Below the pieces are notes generated by a model. That model had not been told where the DNA came from, did not search any database, and was given only the letters and a program-made list of their open reading frames with translations. Below are positions 4,905 to 8,024 of a stretch of DNA of 8,024 nucleotides, one piece after another. This DNA comes from Candidatus Omnitrophota bacterium. GTDB lineage: Bacteria; Omnitrophota; Gorgyraeia; Tantalellales; Tantalellaceae. Within the stretch, counting starts at the first letter, position 1. Each line of letters starts with the position of its first letter. The stretch covers positions 1 to 8,024 of the forward strand of contig DAOVKF010000071.1 in NCBI GenBank assembly GCA_030631915.1, given 5' to 3'. The translations under genes were made by a program, and so were the position numbers.

Positions 4905-6442
4905 TATTGTTCCGCGTTGTTGTTTCTGCCATAGCCTGTTTAAGCTTTATCTTGTTCCCCGCCGATCTGTCACGGGCATTCTCTTTCTACGGTTCAGCGG
5001 GCGATGTTGTTATAGACAGGACAAGAAGAGACGACCCCGGGTTTAAAGCTCTCTCCGGCGCGCTGGCCCATTACCTGATGGGGAGCATTTATGATAATTT
5101 CGGAAGGACCGCTCCGGCGATATCAGAGTACAGTAAAGCCCTGGTGCATAGAGATGATGTGGCGGCTGTATACGCGAGACTCGGAGCTGATTTTTTGCTG
5201 CTGGGGAAGCTGGAGGACGCGCGCGCGCAGCTGAAGAAAGCCATGGAGCTCGCCCCGCAGCAAATCAAGCCCTGTCTCCTCCTGGCCGTGGTCTATACTG
5301 CCGAAGGCGAATATCAGAAGGCGCAGGCCCAGTATGAAAAAGTTCTTGAAAAGGACCCCGAAAATATCAGGGTCCTTGCTTTTTTATCCGACCTGTTCAT
5401 TGTGCAGGAAAACTTAGGAAAAGCCGCGGAGATCTATGAAAGAATGCTCAGGATCAGCCCGAATGACGCTTTTCTGTATTTCAACCTGGGTGTCATATAC
5501 AGCAAGACAGACCAGCTGGTCAAAGCCGAGGAAAGCCTGAAAAAGGCCATTGAGATAGATAAGGGTTATACCGAGGCCCAGATGGTCCTCGGGGTTGTTT
5601 ATGAGATAGAAGGGGAGCTGAGGGAAGCCGCAAAACAGTATGAGGTCGTAACGAAAATAGATCCTTCGGATCCGTACGCGCATGCGCGTCTGGGGCATGT
5701 TTATTTCCGTCTGGGCAGGGTGGATGAGGCGATAGGGCAGATCAGGGTATTGATGTCCCTGGATCCGCGGTCGCCGGATCCTTATTTAAAGATATTCAGT
5801 ATATACATCATCAGGAACAGGTATGATGACGCCAGGGCGGTCCTGAACGAGGCTCTGGCCAACGGTATCTCGGAAGCCGTTATTCACGCGAGTCTGGGAT
5901 ACCTGGCGATCCTGGAGCAGAAGTACGAACAGGCTGTTGGACATTATACTGTCGCGGCGGAAAAGGATCCCGGCAACGGTCTTTACGGATTCTATCTTGC
6001 GGCCGCCCTGGAGAGGGCCGGAAAAGAGGAAGAGGCAATGCGGCTCCTGGAGGAATGCGTTTCCGATGGGACCGAGTTCGCGGAAGTCTATAACTATCTG
6101 GGTTATATGTACGCTGATGCCGGGAGGGATCTGGACCGGGCTATCGTGTTGATCCGTAAGGCGCTGGAACTCGATCCCGGCAATGGCGCGTATATTGACA
6201 GCCTGGGATGGGCGTTTTACAGGAAAGGGATGCTTGAGGAAGCCCTGGGATACATGAAAGAAGCGGCCGGGCTTTTGCCCGATGATCCGGTCGTCAGGGA
6301 ACACCTCGGAGACGTGTATTTTTCCATGGGCGCTGTTGAGAAAGCCCGTCAGGCATGGAAAAAGGCGCTGGAACTTGACCCGGTGAGCCTCCGGATAAAG
6401 GAAAAGCTGAAAACAACCGGGCTGCCGCAGACCGTGCCGTAA
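4901..6442 (+). CDS. Exported tetratricopeptide repeat (TPR) protein
   Basis: A 513-aa protein with an N-terminal signal peptide (hydrophobic core about 4-20, probable cleavage after SRA at residue 26) followed almost wholly by TPR units of about 34 residues. About 13 can be traced from residue 54 to 494, for example AQYEKVLEKDPEN, ESLKKAIEIDKGY and AWKKALELDPVS, which carry the usual helix-B alanine/leucine and final Asp-Pro. The last three repeats (NYLGYMYADAGRDLDRA, YIDSLGWAFYRKGMLEEAL, HLGDVYFSMGAVEKA) resemble a well-conserved block found in envelope TPR proteins of many Gram-negatives. It should be a periplasmic or outer-membrane-associated scaffold for protein-protein contacts; partner and process are unknown. 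A Cys at residue 13 lies inside the hydrophobic core and is a poor lipobox. AAAGGAAGGG precedes the ATG, which overlaps the stop of the small basic gene. No catalytic domain is present. Confidence 0.9.
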   Translation: MILFRVVVSAIACLSFILFPADLSRAFSFYGSAGDVVIDRTRRDDPGFKALSGALAHYLMGSIYDNFGRTAPAISEYSKALVHRDDVAAVYARLGADFLLLGKLEDARAQLKKAMELAPQQIKPCLLLAVVYTAEGEYQKAQAQYEKVLEKDPENIRVLAFLSDLFIVQENLGKAAEIYERMLRISPNDAFLYFNLGVIYSKTDQLVKAEESLKKAIEIDKGYTEAQMVLGVVYEIEGELREAAKQYEVVTKIDPSDPYAHARLGHVYFRLGRVDEAIGQIRVLMSLDPRSPDPYLKIFSIYIIRNRYDDARAVLNEALANGISEAVIHASLGYLAILEQKYEQAVGHYTVAAEKDPGNGLYGFYLAAALERAGKEEEAMRLLEECVSDGTEFAEVYNYLGYMYADAGRDLDRAIVLIRKALELDPGNGAYIDSLGWAFYRKGMLEEALGYMKEAAGLLPDDPVVREHLGDVYFSMGAVEKARQAWKKALELDPVSLRIKEKLKTTGLPQTVP

Positions 6443-6471
6443 GGCGCGACATACCGATCGAAAGGCGGGAA

Positions 6472-7311
6472 GTGGAAAAAATAACGGATATTTCCGTATT
6501 AAAGAGAAAGGCCATCGGCCTCCGTCGAGACATATTGACCATGCTTGAAAGGGCCGGGGGAGGGCATACTGGAGGATCATTGTCCATAGTCGAAATCCTG
6601 ATATGCCTGTATTATCAAAGGATGAACGTAAGCAGCGGGCAATGCGGCTCCAGGGACAGAGACAAGTTTATACTCTCCAAAGGGCACGGGTGCCCGGCGC
6701 TGTACGCTGTCCTGGCCGATCTCGGGTTCTTCCCCAGGGAAGAACTGTGGACTTTGCGAAAACTGGGATCCCGCCTGCAGGGGCATCCGCAGCTGGGGTT
6801 GCCCGGGGTGGAGATATCCAGCGGTTCTCTCGGACAGGGGCTTTCGATCGCCGGCGGATTCGCGCTGGCGGACAGGCTGGACAGCGTGGACGCGAGAGTC
6901 TATTGTCTTATGGGGGACGGAGAGACTAACGAAGGGCAGATATGGGAAGCCGCCATGACAGCCGCGCATTATCATCTGAGCAATCTTTGCGGGATAATCG
7001 ATTTCAACAGATTACAGATAGACGGGCTGTGCTGTGAAGTAAAGGACCTGGGCGACTACAGTAAAAAATGGAAAGAATTCGGATGGCATGTCATAGAAAC
7101 GGACGGGCATGATTTCAGGGAATTGAATCGGGCGTTTGATGAGGCAGAAGCCGTCAGGGACCGTCCCCAGATAGTGATCGCCCATACTGTAAAAGGCAAA
7201 GGCGTCTCCTTTGTGGAAAATAAAGTAAAATGGCATGGAATAGCCCCCAAGAAAGACGAGCTGATAAAAGCCCTGGCAGAGCTGGATGAACAGGAAGCAA
7301 AACTTAAATAG
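6472..7311 (+). CDS. Transketolase, N-terminal (thiamine-diphosphate-binding) subunit
   Basis: A 279-aa protein matching only the first half of a transketolase (full enzymes are about 650 aa). It holds the pyrophosphate-binding domain. GGGHTGGSLS (29-38) and SKGHGCPALYAVL (69-81) carry conserved His32 and His72, with SSGSLGQGLSIAGG at 117-129. The thiamine-diphosphate motif runs from GDGETNEG (148-155) to the Asn of IIDFNRLQ (Asn179); Asp149 and Asn179 should bind the metal. VKGKGVSFVEN and WHG (239-256) complete the domain. Split transketolases work as a pair with a ~310-aa C-terminal subunit carrying the pyrimidine-binding domain. That partner is not next to it; an FtsH-like gene follows after 13 bp. 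The start is GTG 6472, supported by AAAGGCGGG just upstream; the gap from the TPR gene is 29 bp. It acts in the non-oxidative pentose phosphate pathway, assuming the partner exists elsewhere. Confidence 0.93.
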   Translation: MEKITDISVLKRKAIGLRRDILTMLERAGGGHTGGSLSIVEILICLYYQRMNVSSGQCGSRDRDKFILSKGHGCPALYAVLADLGFFPREELWTLRKLGSRLQGHPQLGLPGVEISSGSLGQGLSIAGGFALADRLDSVDARVYCLMGDGETNEGQIWEAAMTAAHYHLSNLCGIIDFNRLQIDGLCCEVKDLGDYSKKWKEFGWHVIETDGHDFRELNRAFDEAEAVRDRPQIVIAHTVKGKGVSFVENKVKWHGIAPKKDELIKALAELDEQEAKLK

Positions 7312-7316
7312 AGGAG
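7311..7316 (+). promoter_or_regulatory. Ribosome binding site of the FtsH-like gene
   Basis: GAGGAG starts on the last base of the transketolase stop codon and stands eight bases before ATG 7325. It confirms the start and the tight operon linkage. Confidence 0.8.
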
Positions 7317-7324
7317 AAAATAAT

Positions 7325-8024
7325 ATGTTAAGCAGAAAAGTGAACATGGTGATCCGTCAGCACAAGGTAAAGCTCATACTTGCGGTGGTCATTATCGTGT
7401 TGCTCATCCTTTCCGTGGTGGGGCTTATGTCGTTAGAGTCGTTCTACAGAAAGATGACCCTTGCCACCATGCCCATCCAGTTTATTATGGCGGGTATCCA
7501 TGCAGGTATATTCGTCTTTATGTATCTGACCTTTATGAGGGGAGGATTCGCCAAACTGGACAAGGCGCCTATCAAAGGCAAGGATGTTTCGATCAGCTGG
7601 GACGATGTCATAGGAATGCACGATGCCAAACAGGAAGCCTGGGAGGTGGTCCAGCTTATAAAGGACAGGGCGCGTGTGCAAAAAATGGGAGGCAGCGTTG
7701 TCAAAGGACTTCTAATGCTCGGGCCTCCGGGTTGCGGCAAGACATATCTGGCCAAGTCCGTGGCCACCGAAGCGGATCTCCCGTTCATCTCGATGTCAGG
7801 GAGCGAATTTGTGGAGGTCTTTGTGGGCGTGGGCGCGTCACGCGTGCGCAAACTTTTCAAAAAAGCCAGGGACCTTGCTTATGGTTATGGCGGGTGCATC
7901 ATTTTTATCGACGAGCTCGACGCCATAGGAAGGTCGAGAACGTTCAGTTTCATGGGAGGGCAGGAGACGAACAGCACACTTAACCAGTTGCTTGCGGAAA
8001 TGGACGGTCTTAAGGGCAAGGAAG
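7325..8024 (+). CDS. FtsH-like membrane AAA+ ATPase (3' end outside window)
   Basis: The first 233 codons of a gene that continues past the window. Two membrane segments are predicted at about 17-37 (KLILAVVIIVLLILSVVGL) and 50-71 (MPIQFIMAGIHAGIFVFMYL), with only about 12 residues between them. The AAA+ domain then begins at about 91 (ISWDDVIGMHDAKQE). Walker A is GPPGCGKT (133-140), the pore-loop region is SGSEFVEVFVGVGASRVRKL (158-177, aromatic-hydrophobic-Gly motif FVG) and Walker B is IIFIDELDAIG (192-202). LNQLLAEMDG follows. These match FtsH very closely, but FtsH normally has a ~70-100-residue periplasmic domain between its membrane helices, which is absent here, and a small insertion (AYGYGG, 185-190) precedes Walker B. 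The zinc protease motif HEXXH would lie beyond the end, so whether it is a protease is unknown. It is probably a membrane quality-control ATPase, co-transcribed with the transketolase subunit. Confidence 0.85.
   Translation, partial: MLSRKVNMVIRQHKVKLILAVVIIVLLILSVVGLMSLESFYRKMTLATMPIQFIMAGIHAGIFVFMYLTFMRGGFAKLDKAPIKGKDVSISWDDVIGMHDAKQEAWEVVQLIKDRARVQKMGGSVVKGLLMLGPPGCGKTYLAKSVATEADLPFISMSGSEFVEVFVGVGASRVRKLFKKARDLAYGYGGCIIFIDELDAIGRSRTFSFMGGQETNSTLNQLLAEMDGLKGKE

Noticed and set aside
5786..6580. A 264-codon open frame on the minus strand opposite the TPR gene
   Set aside because: It is a mirror frame of the GC-biased TPR repeats. Its translation matches no family pattern and it crosses the well-supported TPR/transketolase junction.

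Overview
The window is an ordinary-looking chromosomal stretch of a Gram-negative-type bacterium. Supporting signs are a membrane-anchored SurA/PpiD-like periplasmic chaperone and a TPR protein with a signal peptide. Gene content and style (glyA/dCMP deaminase/nrdR cluster, long-form HisG, split transketolase, a tiny COX24-like basic protein, an FtsH-like ATPase without a periplasmic domain) suggest an uncultivated lineage such as Candidatus Omnitrophota or a relative. That placement is inference from gene content only, with no marker-gene analysis behind it.

Layout. (1) Positions 1-1307, plus strand: the end of glyA (serine hydroxymethyltransferase), a ComEB-type dCMP deaminase and nrdR, overlapping head to tail. 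All three bear on deoxynucleotide supply: methylene-THF for thymidylate, dUMP for thymidylate, and repression of ribonucleotide reductase. (2) Positions 1346-2800, minus strand: a single gene for a SurA/PpiD-like peptidyl-prolyl isomerase/chaperone with its own strong promoter (TATAAT at 2833-2838), convergent with nrdR. (3) Positions 2861-3135: an AT-rich non-coding gap holding one 9-bp perfect inverted repeat with an A/T-rich stem. (4) Positions 3136-3771: a class II (FucA/AraD-like) aldolase with its own extended -10 promoter and a weak terminator-like hairpin. (5) Positions 3785 to the end, plus strand: a probable operon driven by TTGACT-N17-TACAAT. It holds hisG (long form), a 31-residue Lys/Arg-rich ORF resembling AURKAIP1/COX24 (mS38/bS22-like) ribosomal proteins, a 13-repeat TPR protein, the N-terminal subunit of a split transketolase, and the start of an FtsH-like AAA+ ATPase that runs off the window.

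The most notable items are the 31-aa basic protein, which overlaps the TPR gene by ATGA, the transketolase N-half without its C-half beside it, and the FtsH-like ATPase whose two membrane segments are separated by only about a dozen residues. I see no CRISPR array, insertion sequence, tRNA, rRNA or phage gene, and no convincing new multi-gene system.
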